Shown one piece after another: positions 34,631 through 45,558 of a stretch of 64,000 nt of DNA. Source of the DNA: Myotis daubentonii (Eukaryota; Chordata; Mammalia; Chiroptera; Vespertilionidae). The notes beneath the pieces were generated by a model. That model ran no database searches. It was not told where the DNA came from and saw only the letters and a list, made by a program, of their open reading frames with translations. The stretch covers positions 69,607,623 to 69,671,622 of the forward strand of contig NC_081861.1 in the NCBI RefSeq assembly GCF_963259705.1. The letters run 5' to 3'. Position numbers and translations under genes: made by a program. Every line of letters begins with the position of its first letter. Within the stretch, counting starts at the first letter, position 1.

Positions 34631-35686
34631 ATGCCAGTCAATATTTGCTATGAAGAGCAGAATATGAGATCTGTGAACAACAGGCTGTTTGTGGGTGTTT
34701 ACTGGGGACCCCACCTGGGAGCCCTCTTGGCTGCATTCTGGCTGTAAGTCCTGGGCACTATAAGACATCTTCTGAAACATCCATAAAAAGGACTCTAATT
34801 TATTAAATCTTGTCTGTGGGGTATGCGTGCCTGTAAATATCCTCTTTAAGAGTGTCTGTTGATTGTTGTTTTATGTGTCTTTGTTGTTTGGTTTAATTTC
34901 TTTAAAGGTGGGGCATATTTCACTTTGCTAGGGGCCCAGCTACTTGTGGCAGGCTGAACACGTGGCAGGGATTGCAGGAACTTCCCAGCAGCTGCCAAGA
35001 ATTCTTAATCTTGAGGACCCTTCCTGCTCTCCCTCTCAAGGCATTAGTCACTGGAAACTGTTAGCTAGTAGGAGTTCTTGACTGTCTGTGATGTAACTTG
35101 GTTACTGATTGATGTTCTTTACTTGCTTTCTTATGTTTGGGGGACTTAGCTTGTTCACCATTTTATGAACATAGGGAATCCTCCATATCTGCTGTTTGTA
35201 CTTTGTGCCACTCAGAACCCATTTGCTGGGCTGGATCAGTGTGAGGTAAGATTGTAAGGCTAATGCCTCAGTCCACTCTTTTATGACTACTTATTTATTT
35301 ACTGTATGGTTTTACTGTTTCTGTTTTTAGTATCTCTTCTTAATATGTAAGATTTCATGTTGTTAGTCTTCTCATGGAGAAAAAAAATATGGGAAATAAT
35401 CATTTAAACCCCCCAAGTTTTTTTCCTACGAGGATTAGACCTGTAGAAGTGCCTTCCAGCAGGCATCTCTGTTACAAAATTTGCCAAGAAAATGCCTTGG
35501 GTAATAATAATTGGCTTTAAAATCTCAGAGTTAAGGCAAAATAAATATAACTAAAATGAAGGGTATATGATAAAACTTTTTCAGTGGCAATTATATATGC
35601 CTAAACATAGTTTTCCAAAGTCTTTGGTAACTTAAAACTTTGAAGTTTGCTGAATTAAATAATAAAAATTATTAAATGTCTAGGTA
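34631..35686 (+). other. Proviral interior, degraded, no readable gene
   Basis: Sequence between the gag remnant and the Helitron. No polymerase motif is readable. It could contain decayed retroviral sequence or another unrecognised insert (for example around 34900-35280). Confidence 0.4.
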
Positions 35687-36025
35687 TCTATATATATAAG
35701 AGCCTAAGCGACTGGAATGCCAGAATGACTGGTATGACCAGAACGACTGGTCACTATGATGTGCACTGACCACCAGGGAGCAGACGCTCAATGCAAGAGC
35801 TGCCCCCTGGTGGTTAGTGTGCTCCCACAGCCAACCTCCCATGACTGGCCAACCTCCCGGCCCCCCCCCCCCCCCCCGTTCGGCAGGCTCCAGCCAGCAG
35901 ATGGCACCTGGCAGGAAGGCCCCAGCTGGAAGCCAGCGGCCAGCAGGAAGGCCCTAATTGGTCCTGATCACTGGCCAAGCCTAGGGACCGCACCTGTGCA
36001 CGTATTTTGCACACTGGGCCTCTAG
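35687..36025 (+). mobile_element. Helitron, HeliBat type
   Basis: It starts TCTATATATATAAGAGCC after an A, carries GTGCACTGACCACCAGGGAGC and GCCCCCTGGTGGTTAGTG, has a C17 run at about 35862-35878, and ends TTGCACACTGGGCCTCTAG before a T. Non-autonomous, in the provirus interior. Confidence 0.85.
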
Positions 36026-36565
36026 TTTTGAAATAACAGGATATTGAAATATTAATTAATCTGAGTTTGCCTTGTATGAAGAATCTAGAGGATGGATTTG
36101 AATATGTTAATGAATAAGTCTTGTATTTTATTTGAAATATCTCTTAATATGTAAATGTATTGCTAATCTGTGGAATGTTTACTTATATGCCACCTAAAAA
36201 TTAAGGTTTCTAAGGTTTAAGAATTCTAACTAATTCGAAAGATTATGGTTTTGGTGTAATGGAAGGCATGAGGCATGGAGATACATTTTGAAGGAGAAAG
36301 TGTTTTCTACAGCTAATTATTTCTGAAAGTTGTAAGGTTTCCAAAAAACAGTTTGTGAAAGTTATAGAAAGTTTGTGAAAGTTGTAGAATGTTTGTAAAG
36401 AGAAATGTTAAAAGGAAGTTATATAAATAACACAGACCAGTAAGCCAAGAGTAGTAGAATAGGGAAACTGAGATGGTTAAACAGCAATTTGTAGCCAGGT
36501 AATAAATCCTACCTTCCCTAAACCAAGGACACATCAGAGTAAATTATTTGTGGCAAAGAAAATGG
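36026..36565. other. Proviral interior or other, nothing recognised
   Basis: AT-rich sequence. A short motif, GTTTGTGAAAGTT, recurs near 36352 and 36371. No coding signal. Confidence 0.45.
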
Positions 36566-37049
36566 CAACTGACAGGATGGCAGTGAGGGAGAGTGAGTGA
36601 ATGAGGGAGCAAAAGAGTAGTGTGTGGACATGTGTGGTGTGATTTAGAAAAAGTTAGATCCTGCAGGACTTTCTGGGGCTAGCAGAGCAAGCAGTCTTAG
36701 AATGAGAGACCCAACTGTCACTGCAAGCACTCCTGGGCATCCAGTGCTGGCACAGAAACCACACCATCTTGAAGGGAAGAACTGCTGTGGCTAGGAACCC
36801 AGTCTCACCACTATGCAGAGTGGCCTCAGACACAAACTTGGACCCTATAGCCACTCTGAAGAAAGACCTGCTACCACAGCAACAGACTCATGGAAACCGA
36901 GACTCCTGCCATCCTGGCCATAGATTCCTATGAGTCAAAGAGTGCATTGTCCTCCCATTGGCCCACTGCAGCAGCATAGGGCCTGCGCGACCCACAGTGT
37001 ATGAGGGGGCCTCCAACTGACACAGTCGGCCATGCAACCTGGCCTCCTA

Positions 37050-37420
37050 GTAGGCCCATGACTCTGTTTCTCAGTGCACGCATGGAGGGATTCTGATTCT
37101 TGGAGCAGGCGTGCACATGAGCCCCCACTGACCCAAGGTAGCCACACAAAGCGCCTGTGACTCTGATTTTCAGTGCACATGCACAGGGACTCTGATTCTT
37201 GGTGCATGGACATGGGGACTCTAATTTTTGGCATGTGTGAGGCCCCTACTGACCTGAGGTTGCCAAACAGCACCCGTGACTCTGATTCTCAGTGCATGCG
37301 CACACAAGGTGACTGCTACTGACCCCCAGTGACCACACCACACACCCCCGAATAGGCCGACTCATGATCAGGCCAACTCTCGGCATGCGCAGCTCCTGCT
37401 GACCCACAGCAGCCACACAT
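37050..37420 (+). repeat. Tandem units of about 100-119 bp in L1 copy H 5'UTR
   Basis: The motif GTGACTCTGATTCTCAGTGCA or near relatives starts at 37059, 37158 and 37277, each followed by an L1-type GC-rich block (CCCACTGACC..). This is a different unit from that in L1 copy B and a different unit again from that in L1 copy D. Confidence 0.7.
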
Positions 37421-37536
37421 TTTGGTGCCTGAGCTCTTCATTGATGAATAGGTTGCAAAATGCTCCCACCACATGCAGCTCAGGCCCCCACAACTCAGCG
37501 CTTGGACCTTCTGGTGATAGCAAAAATGGGGAAAAA

Positions 37537-38382
37537 ATGAAACAATCCCCAAAGGAAAGAAAAGGAGGGAGGAATCACCAAGAAAAGAACTAAATGAAAT
37601 GGAAGAATGCAATATGTGGCAAAAAAGAATTCAGAGTAATGGTCATACAGTTCATAAACTGGATGGATGAGAAAATCAACAACCTATGCAAGTATCAGGA
37701 AAAAATCAAAACTGATATAGCTACAATCAAAAACATGATAGAAAGGTTTCAACAGTAGACTAGGAGAAGTGGAGGACTGAGTTAGTGAGTTAGAAGATAC
37801 AGCAGAGAAAAATGTCCAATCTAAACAGCAATTGGAGAAAAAAATTGAAAAGCAGGAGGGGAGACTAAGGAAGCTTTGGGACAACATGAAACAAAGTACC
37901 ATATGTATAATAGGGGTGACAGAATGACAAGAAGGGGACCAAAGATTAGAGAACATATTTGAAGAAATAATGACAGAAAACTTCCCTGATGGGGGGGTCA
38001 CACAAGCACAGAGAATCCCATATAAGATGAACCCAAAATACCCAAACCAAGACACGTCATCATTACAATGGCAAATTTTAATGACAAAGAGAATCTTAAA
38101 GGCTACAGGACAGAGACAGAGAGTTACGTACAAAAGATTGCTCATCATATTATCAAATTATTTCTCAACAGAAACACAACAGGCCAGAAGGGAATGGAAT
38201 GAAGTATACAAAGTTATGGAAAGCAAGGGACTGAATCCAAGAACACTCTATACAGCAAGTCTATCAATCAAAATTGAAGGGGAAATCAGGAGCTTCACAA
38301 ACAAACAAACAAACAAAAAAAGCTAAGGGAGTTTATCACTACCAAGCCAGCAATGAAAGAAATGCTTAAGGGACTATTGTAA
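37537..38382 (+). pseudogene. L1 copy H ORF1, broken
   Basis: The start MKQSPKERKGG at 37537 fits the basic N terminus. The coiled coil is broken by stops. The RRM and C-terminal domain are open from 37970 to 38326 (118 codons), with RREWNEVYKV and IEGEIRSF. A CAAACAAACAAACAAA expansion (about 38298-38316) near the 3' end of the frame causes a shift. The final stop is near 38380. Confidence 0.75.
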
Positions 38383-40212
38383 AAAGAAGAAATAGAATTG
38401 GAGGAAGGAACACAGGCATAAAGAATATAACTGTTTAAAAACAAGTACTAATCAATAATAACATAAAATGTAAATGGATTAAATGCTCCAATAAAAAGAA
38501 ATCGAGTGACTGAATGGATAAGAAAACATGACCCATATATATGCTGTCTACAAGAGACCCACCTCAGAACCAAGCACTTACACATACTGAAAGTGAAGGG
38601 CCGGAAAAATATCTTTCAGGCAAATGGGAATTAAAAACAAAACAAAACAAAAAAAAACTGGAGTGGCAATACTTATATCTGACAAAATAGACCTCAAAGT
38701 GAAGGCCATAAAAAGAGACAAGGAAGTCCACTTCATAATTCTAAAGGGATCAATACAATAAGAGTATATAACTCTGGTAAATATGTATGTACCCAATGCA
38801 TGAGCATCCAAATACATTAAAAAAAAAAAACTTCTGGAAGATATCAGGAGAGATAGTGACAGTAATACAATCTTATTAGGAGATTTAATACCCTAGTAAC
38901 ATCACTGGATAAATCCTCTAAACAAATTCAGCAAGGAAACATCAATCCTAAATGACTCACTAGTTCAGATGGACTTAATTGGCATCCTCAGAACATTCCA
39001 CCCCAAAGCTATAGGATATATATTCTTCTCAAGTACACATGGGACATTTTCAAAGACAGACCACATATTGGAACACAAGTGTTGTCTCTCCAAATTCAAG
39101 AAGATTGAAATCATATCAAGCATCTTCTCAGATCACAATGGCATAATATTTGAAATAAACTACAATAAAAACAATCACAAAAAATCAAACACTTGGAGGC
39201 TAAATAGCATTAAACAGTGATTAAATAGCATTAAATAGCTATTAAACAGTGATTGCATTACCAAATAGATCAAAGAAGAAATAAAAAACATCCTGGAAAC
39301 AAACTACAATGAAAACACAATAATCCAAAACCTATGGGACACAGTTTAAGCAATCTTGAGAGGGAAGTTCATAGCATTATAGGCCTACCTCAAAAAAAAA
39401 AAACTGGTAATAAACCATCTAATTCTCCAACTTGAAGAGTTAGAAAGAGAGCAAAAAGAAATGCCCAGTGTGATCAGAAGAAAAGAAATAATAAAGATCA
39501 GAGTGGAAATAAATGACATATAGATAAAAAATAAATACAAAAGATCAATAAAACCAGGAGCTAGTTCTTTGAAAGATAAACAAAATTGATGACCATCTAG
39601 CCAGCCTCACAAATAAGCAAAGAGAGAGGAGCCAAAACAAAATCAGAAATGAAAGAGACGAAATAACCACAGACCCCACTGAAATAAAAAGAGTAATTTA
39701 AAAAAATACTATGAGGGACTCTATTCTAACAAACTTGTCAACCTAGAATAAATGGACATATTCCTAGAAAAATATGACTCCAAAACTCAATCAGGTAGAA
39801 TAAAAAATTCTGAATAACTATTGAGGAAACTGAAGCACTAATCAAAAAACTTCCAACAAACAAAATTCTTGGACCAGACAGCTTCACAGGGGAGTTTTAT
39901 CAAACATTCAAAGAAGAACTAAAACATATCCTCCTTAGAGTATGCCAAAAAATTTTAAGAGGAAGGAACACTTCCATGCTCTTTCTATGAATCAGGCATT
40001 ATCCTAATCCCAAAACCAGATAAAGACAATACAAAGAAGAGAATTACAGGCCAGTATCCCACATGAACATAGATGCCAAAATTCTCAACAAAATTCTAGC
40101 AAATCAGATCCAGCATTACATTAGAAAGATCATACACCGTGACTAAGTGGGATTTATTCTGGGGATGCAAGGATAGTACAATATCCCCAAACCAATAAAT
40201 GTGATACATCAC

Positions 40213-40955
40213 TGTTGGGGTCCAACCCCAACAGGTCCAGGGGTCCCCAAAGGTGTGGACGGAGTTGGTGAAGAAGGAATGACACGGAGACAGCGTTCAG
40301 GTGATCATCATAGCCGGGTTCTCTTCTCAGGGTCTCCAGCCAGGTTCTGTAGCCAGTTCTCCAGCCAAGTTCTGTCTAGGATCTCCAGCCCCGTTCTGTA
40401 GCCATGTTCTCTCGCTAGGTTCTCCAGCCAGGTACGGGTACCAGGCTCTGTAGCCGGGTTCTTCAGCCAGGTTCTGTCCAGTTCTCCAGCCAAGTTCTGT
40501 AGCCAGGTTCTGTCCAGGATCTTTTGCCATGTTCTCTCCCTAGGTTCTGTCTCTAGGTTCTGTGTCCTGTTGTCTTGTTACATCTGTATTTATACCAGTT
40601 GATTCCAATCCTATCAATCTCTATTCCAAAGGTTAGGGCGTTTCTTATCTCCATTCCAGGGAGCAAAGATTATGTAGCTTAAGTGTGATTGTTCGTAGTT
40701 AAAGTGATTAACTACCCACCTGGCACTTAGTTAAGGGGTTTTATTCCCTCCCTAACTTCAGGAGAAAATCCCTACCTGGGAAAACAACCTTTCTTGGAGA
40801 GGTGACCTTGGTTAAAACATATAGCGCCAAGAAGGTGAGCAAACATATTAAGAACAGTATGCCATATACGCCAGGTCCCTTGAAACATATGCTGTGCAGA
40901 TGTTTCTTCCCTGCAGCGACTGTGTCAAGCAGCAAGGATGGACCGGCTCCCAGCA
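40213..40955 (+). mobile_element. Solo LTR, class II type (6 bp target duplication)
   Basis: It begins TGTTGGGGTCC and ends CCGGCTCCCAGCA, so it has TG..CA ends. CATCAC is repeated exactly at 40207-40212 and 40956-40961, and the L1 ORF2 sequence rejoins cleanly across it. The left part has an array of short CCAGCCAGGTTCTGT-like units (about 40316-40560). A TATA-like TGTATTTATA lies near 40586. The 743-base LTR is the product of recombination between two LTRs of a provirus. Its first 113 bases occur antisense at 26578-26690. Confidence 0.92.
40316..40560 (+). repeat. Short tandem units in the solo LTR
   Basis: Variants of CCAGCCAGGTTCTGT and GTCCAGGATCT repeat irregularly about every 13-30 bases. 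The repeat opens a minus-strand frame (40308-40530) with RTWLEN units that is not a gene. Confidence 0.75.
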
Positions 40956-41851
40956 CATCACATAAACAAATTTAGAGATAACAATGATATAATCATATCA
41001 ATCAATGCAGAAAAAAAACATTTGACAAAATCCAACACCCTTTATGGATAAAAACCCTCAGCAAGGTGGGAATCAAAGGATCATACCTACACAACAAAAG
41101 TCTTTTATGAGAAACCTACAGCCAAGATCATGCTCAATGGGCAAAAACTAAAACATTTCCTCTAAATACAGAAACAAAACATGGATGGCCACGTTCACCA
41201 CTCCTGTTCAACATAGTACTGTTAGTACTAGTCATAGCAATCAGACAAGAAGAAGAAATAAAAGACATCCAAATAGGGAAAGAAGAAGTAAAATTGTCAT
41301 TATTCGTAGATGACATGATATTGTACATAGGAAACCATAAAGACTCCATAAAAAAAACACTAGAATTAATAAATGAATTCATCAATGTAGCAGGATACAA
41401 AATTAACACCCAGAAATCTATGGCTTTTTTATACAACACTAATGAACTCGCAGAAAGAGAAACTAAATAAAACAATCTCATTTACCACTGCAACAAAAAT
41501 TTGAGATGTCTAAGAATAAATTTAACCATGGAGTTAAAGGACCTGTACTCACAAAATTATAGGACGCTGGAAAAAGAGAGAGAGGAAGACATAAACAAAT
41601 GGAAGAATATACCATGTTCTTGGATTGGTAGAATCAACATCATTAAAATGTCTATACTACCCAAAGCAATCCATTAATTCAATTCAATCCCTATTAAAAT
41701 ACCAACGGCATACTTCAAAGACCTAGAACAAACTATCCAAAAATTTATATGGAATAAAAAAAGACCCCGAATAGCTGTGGCAATCTTGAGAAAGAAAAAC
41801 AAAGTAGGTCGGATCTCCACCATCTTACACCATACACAAAATGGATGAAGG

Positions 41852-42596
41852 GGCTTTGCAGATGCCACCGCCACGAAGCCGCCCAAGACCAGCCATGGTG
41901 AACCCCACTGTGTGCTTTGACATCGCCGCCGATGGCGAGCCCCTGGGCCGCGTCTCCTTTGAGCTGTTCGCAGACAAGTTTCCAAAGACGGCAGAAAACG
42001 TCCGTGCTCTGACCACCGGGGAGAAAATTTGGTTATAAAAGTTCCTGCTTTCACAGAATTATTCCGGGATTTATGTGCCAGGGTGGTGACTTCACATGCC
42101 ACAATGGCACAGGCGGCAAGTTCATCTATGGGGAGAAATTTGAGGATGAGAACTTCATGCTGAAACATACCGGTCCTGGCATTTTGTCCATGGCAAATGC
42201 TGGACTGAACACACACGGCTCCCAGTTTTTCATCTGCACTGCCAAGACTGAGTGGTTGGATGGCAGGCATGTGGTCTTTTGCCAGCTGAAGGAAGGCATG
42301 GATATTGTGACAGCCATGGAGTGCTATGGGTCCAGGAATGGCAAGACCAGAAAGAAGATCACCATTGCTGACTGTGGGCAACTCTAATAAATTTGACTTG
42401 TGTTTTATCTTAACCACCAGACCATTCCTTCTGTAGCTCAGGAGAGCCCCCCCTTCATCCTGATTTACTTGGAATGTTCCATAATCTTTGTGCTCTTGCC
42501 AGTTTATTGGGTTCCATAATTTCCCTACCCTTTCCCAGTCTAGCTGGATTACAGAGTTAAGTTTATGATTATGAAATAAAAACTAAACAGTTAAAA
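41852..42596 (+). pseudogene. PPIA: Cyclophilin A (PPIA) processed pseudogene
   Basis: An intronless copy of peptidyl-prolyl isomerase A, with its 5'UTR (GGCTTTGCAGATGCC), coding region (ATG at 41895, stop at 42385-42387), 3'UTR and AATAAA signal, and an A tail. The parent protein is a cytosolic prolyl isomerase of about 165 residues. The copy retains [25 protein letters not shown] and [21 protein letters not shown] two-base deletion turns the GEKGFGY segment out of frame, with a TAA soon after, so only 47 residues would be made from this ATG. A later ATG at 42073 opens the rest (104 codons). The 14-base target duplication AAAATGGATGAAGG is at 41838-41851 and 42597-42610. It inserted into ORF2 of L1 copy H. 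Confidence 0.97.
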
Positions 42597-43813
42597 AAAA
42601 TGGATGAAGGACTTAAACATAAGACGAAAAACCATAAAAATCTTAGAGGAAAACACAGGCAGTAAAATATCAGTCATATGTTATAGCAATATATTTATTG
42701 ATAAGCCTCCTAGGGCAATGGAAACTAAAGATAAAATAAACAAATGGGACTACATCAAAATAAGAAGCATCTGCATAGCAAAAGAAACCATCAACAAAAC
42801 AACGAGAAAGTTCACTGCATGAGAGAACATATTTGCCAATGTTATCTCCAATAAGGGTTTAATCTCCAAAATTTATAGGGAACTCATACAACTTAAAAAA
42901 AGGAAGATAAATATTCCAATAAAAAATGGACAAAAGACCTAAATAGACACTTTTTGATAGAGGACATACAGAAGGCCAAGAGACACATGAAAACATGCTC
43001 TAATCAAACAACAATGAGGTACAGTCTCACACCTGTCAGAATGGCTACCATCAAAAAATCAACAAATGACAAGTGCTGGCAGGAATGTGGGAAAAAAGGA
43101 CCCCTGGTGCATTGCTGATGGGAATGTATACTGGTGCAGGCACTGTGGAGAACAGCATGGCATTTTCTCAAAAAATTAAAAATGGTGCTTCCATTTGACT
43201 CAGTAACCCCACTTCTTGGAATATATCCCAATAAAACAGAAACACCAACCAGAAAGGATATATGCACCCCTATGTTCATAGCAGTACAATTTACAATAGC
43301 TAAGATTTGGAAACAGCCTAAATGCCCATCAGCAGATGAGTGGATTGGAAAACTGTGGTACATCTACACAATGGAATACTATGCTGTTGTAAAAAGGAAG
43401 GAATTCTTACCATTTGCAACAGCATTAATGGAACTGGAGAGCATTATGCTAGGCGAACTAAGCCAGTCAGAGAAAGACAACTATCACATGATCTCACTCA
43501 TTCATGCAATATAATGAACATAATAAAATGATGAGCAAAAATAGATAGAGAGACAAAGAAGCATTGGACAGACTGTGAAAGTTTAGCAAGAAGGCAGGGG
43601 AGCATTGGGTGGTGGGGATAAGTGATCAACCAGAGGACTTGTATGCATGTGTATAATCATAACTAATGGACACAGACACTAGAGGGGTGAGAGCATGTGT
43701 CGGGTAGTGGGGGAGTCCAGGGGGAGGTCAATAGGGGAAAAAGGAGACTATGTACTACTATTTGTAATACTTTAAACAATAATAATACGAAAATTTTAAA
43801 AAAGAGAAAATGG

Positions 43814-44200
43814 TTTGCATTTTGCCTCCCTAACCAGAGGGTAAATAGCTTATATAAATGTACTCATGGAGATTGATAGCAGAAATCCAATTAGGGTCAT
43901 TTGCTGACCGCATCCAAGGCCAAATGAAATTAGAGAATAAACCTCTTTTTGTTAGTCCTTTACTAGTCTGTTAAAAGGGAAAAGATTTTTCCTGTTTTCC
44001 TACCCAGTAAGCAAAAGTTCTATAAATTATTAAAATGGTTATATGTCATATTAATTAAGTATTTTTAAAGCCATCCTTTAATTCAGGAGAAACAAAAATT
44101 TTATTATGGGGCTGAATAAATGGAAAATAATTATGTAGTTTTTGTAACCTTTGTTGAAAGTATTGCTGATAATTAAACTTTTTGTTTTTCAGATATAAGG
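43814..44200. other. Proviral interior, nothing readable
   Basis: Resumes proviral sequence after L1 copy H. No gene is legible until about 44350. Confidence 0.45.
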
Positions 44201-44349
44201 AAGCATTTTTAACGCAAATTTGGTAAATTGTATATTCTCTCCATCTGTCCCTCCAGAATTTTGCCATTCTTAATAAGTGGCAATGTGTTTATTTGCATGA
44301 ATTCAATAAGACCTGTTTCTAATTGTAGCTATATTAACCAAGATAAACT

Positions 44350-45060
44350 GATAATGGGCCTGCTTATCACAGCCTTGGCTTTACCATCTTTTGCAGAACT
44401 TGGTCCATCCAGCCTTCCACGGGAATCCATTACAATCCACAAGGGAAGGCCATTGTTGAATGTACCCATGCTACCCTTAAGGGTTTGCTAGTAAAACAAA
44501 AAAGGGGGAATATAAGACTCAAGGATCCTGGTATAATACTATCTAAAGCACCCTTTACCCTTAATTTTTTGAATTTGAATGATCGTTTTCAACCCTCTGT
44601 AGAATGGCACTTTACCTCAATAATCCCACCTCAGGAGCCACAAGTCTTGTAGTGAGATGTGAACACTAATAACTGGATGGGACCCAATGAATTATTAACA
44701 TGGGGAGAGGATATGCGTGTGTTTCTACCACCACAGGGCTGCTATATATTCCAGCTTGCCAGATTAAACCCTACTATGACATGGCACAGGACCAATTCTC
44801 TTCCAGAAATGAAGAATTTGGGCCTGGGGACTCTGCAGCATGAAACGATATTCCTTCCACGGACCCAGATGGCCCCCAGAATAACCTGGGGAATGATGAA
44901 GAAGCTGACAGCTGAGGCTGAGCAATTATTGTACATGCATGTACTCCATGCATTCCAGGTAACTAGCCATTGTTCTTTTTGTTTTTCTTATAGTCTGTAA
45001 AATTGGAACTGGAGCAATAAACATGCTTCACGAACCCTGACATTTCAAACCAAAATGTTC
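44350..45060 (+). pseudogene. Class II integrase C-terminus and env/accessory start, broken
   Basis: In one reading frame the region 44415-44650 matches the end of a betaretroviral integrase by its order of motifs: a proline-asparagine-proline core, a leucine-lysine-rich helix and a C-terminal FTLNFLN-like block, ending at TAG near 44650. The 113-codon open frame at 44659-45000 begins with the integrase C-terminal WMGPNELLTWGED segment and then passes into a stretch like the class II env leader (a tryptophan-lysine-lysine-leucine core). It ends soon after, and the remaining env is absent. In a live virus, integrase joins viral DNA to the host. Here nothing intact remains. Confidence 0.65.
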
Positions 45061-45099
45061 ACCACCTCCCTCCATTCAACAAAATAAAAAAGATGGAGA

Positions 45100-45558
45100 T
45101 GTTGGGGAAGCACCCGAGACTTGGTTAAAAAGTGTGTAAAGCTGACATTCTGAGAAAAGGAAAGTGTGCGGAAGGCCACCTGCCCTGTTTATTGGAATTC
45201 TGACTTAGGGGAGTGCCAAAGGTGATGCCCCTAATTATTCTTTGGCCTTTCCAAACAAGTCTGTGCAAATGCAGACCCCTGGGTGTTTACTGGTATTCTT
45301 ATACTTAATCTTCGGGTGTCCTTGCTTAAAGGACATTACAAACACATGTGTCCTCCCAATATTACTTAACTCTGCTGATTGTATCTAAAAGACAACTTTA
45401 TCTCAAACTGCTGCTACAATAAAAGCCTAACAAGGCAGACAATCCAGGCTGTCTGGTTCCTTTAGCCAGGAAGTCCATTAACCCTCTCTTTCACAGTAAA
45501 TGTTGTGTTAGAGTAGTCCATTCATCCATCGCTCAAGGTCTGCTGGTCAGCCCCAGCA
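45100..45558 (+). repeat. 3' LTR of the class II provirus
   Basis: It starts TGTTGGGGAAGCAC, directly after the purine tract, and ends CCCCAGCA. It carries the AATAAAAGCC signal near 45418. It aligns with the 5' LTR at 33186-33638 with visible differences, and their percent divergence would give an age for the insertion. Confidence 0.88.

Larger units (their letters stand above)
38430..43515 (+). pseudogene. L1 copy H ORF2, broken and interrupted
   Basis: Endonuclease pieces occur at 38440-39220 (open 38969-39220). The reverse transcriptase occurs from about 39700, with the catalytic motif at about 41305 reading FVDDMILY in place of FADDMILY. The C-terminal part is open at 43134-43514 and ends at MISLIHAI. 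A solo LTR lies in the reverse transcriptase. The PPIA retrocopy and a deletion of about 250 bases at about 41820 lie in the C-terminal part. Frameshifts and stops are numerous. Confidence 0.8.
36566..43804 (+). mobile_element. L1 copy H, near full length, split by a solo LTR and a PPIA retrocopy
   Basis: The head CAACTGACAGGATGGCAGTG is followed by a 5'UTR (36566-37536) with repeat units of about 100-119 bases, ORF1 (37537-38382), ORF2 from about 38430 to 43515 and a 3'UTR ending at about 43804. The 9-base AGAAAATGG at 36557-36565 and 43805-43813 is the target duplication. The element is split by the solo LTR (40213-40955) and the PPIA retrocopy (41852-42596). About 250 bases of ORF2 are missing at about 41820. 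It inserted into the class II provirus. Confidence 0.85.
33186..45558 (+). mobile_element. Class II (betaretrovirus-like) endogenous retrovirus, nested insertions
   Basis: Two related LTRs (33186-33638 and 45100-45558) bracket remnants of gag, integrase and the end of pol/start of env. A purine-rich tract, AAAATAAAAAAGATGGAGA, lies just before the 3' LTR. The provirus lies in an ancient L1M, whose sequence breaks at 33185 and resumes at 45559. The six bases GATAAC and AACAAC on either side could be a decayed 6-base target duplication, as expected for this class. Its own sequence is about 4.6 kb because gag-pol-env are largely deleted. The rest is inserted elements: a Helitron and L1 copy H. 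All coding parts are broken and no product is expected. Confidence 0.8.

Noticed and set aside
41674..42417. 247-codon minus-strand open frame
   Set aside because: It is the antisense shadow of the PPIA retrocopy and the adjoining L1. The true PPIA frame is on the plus strand.
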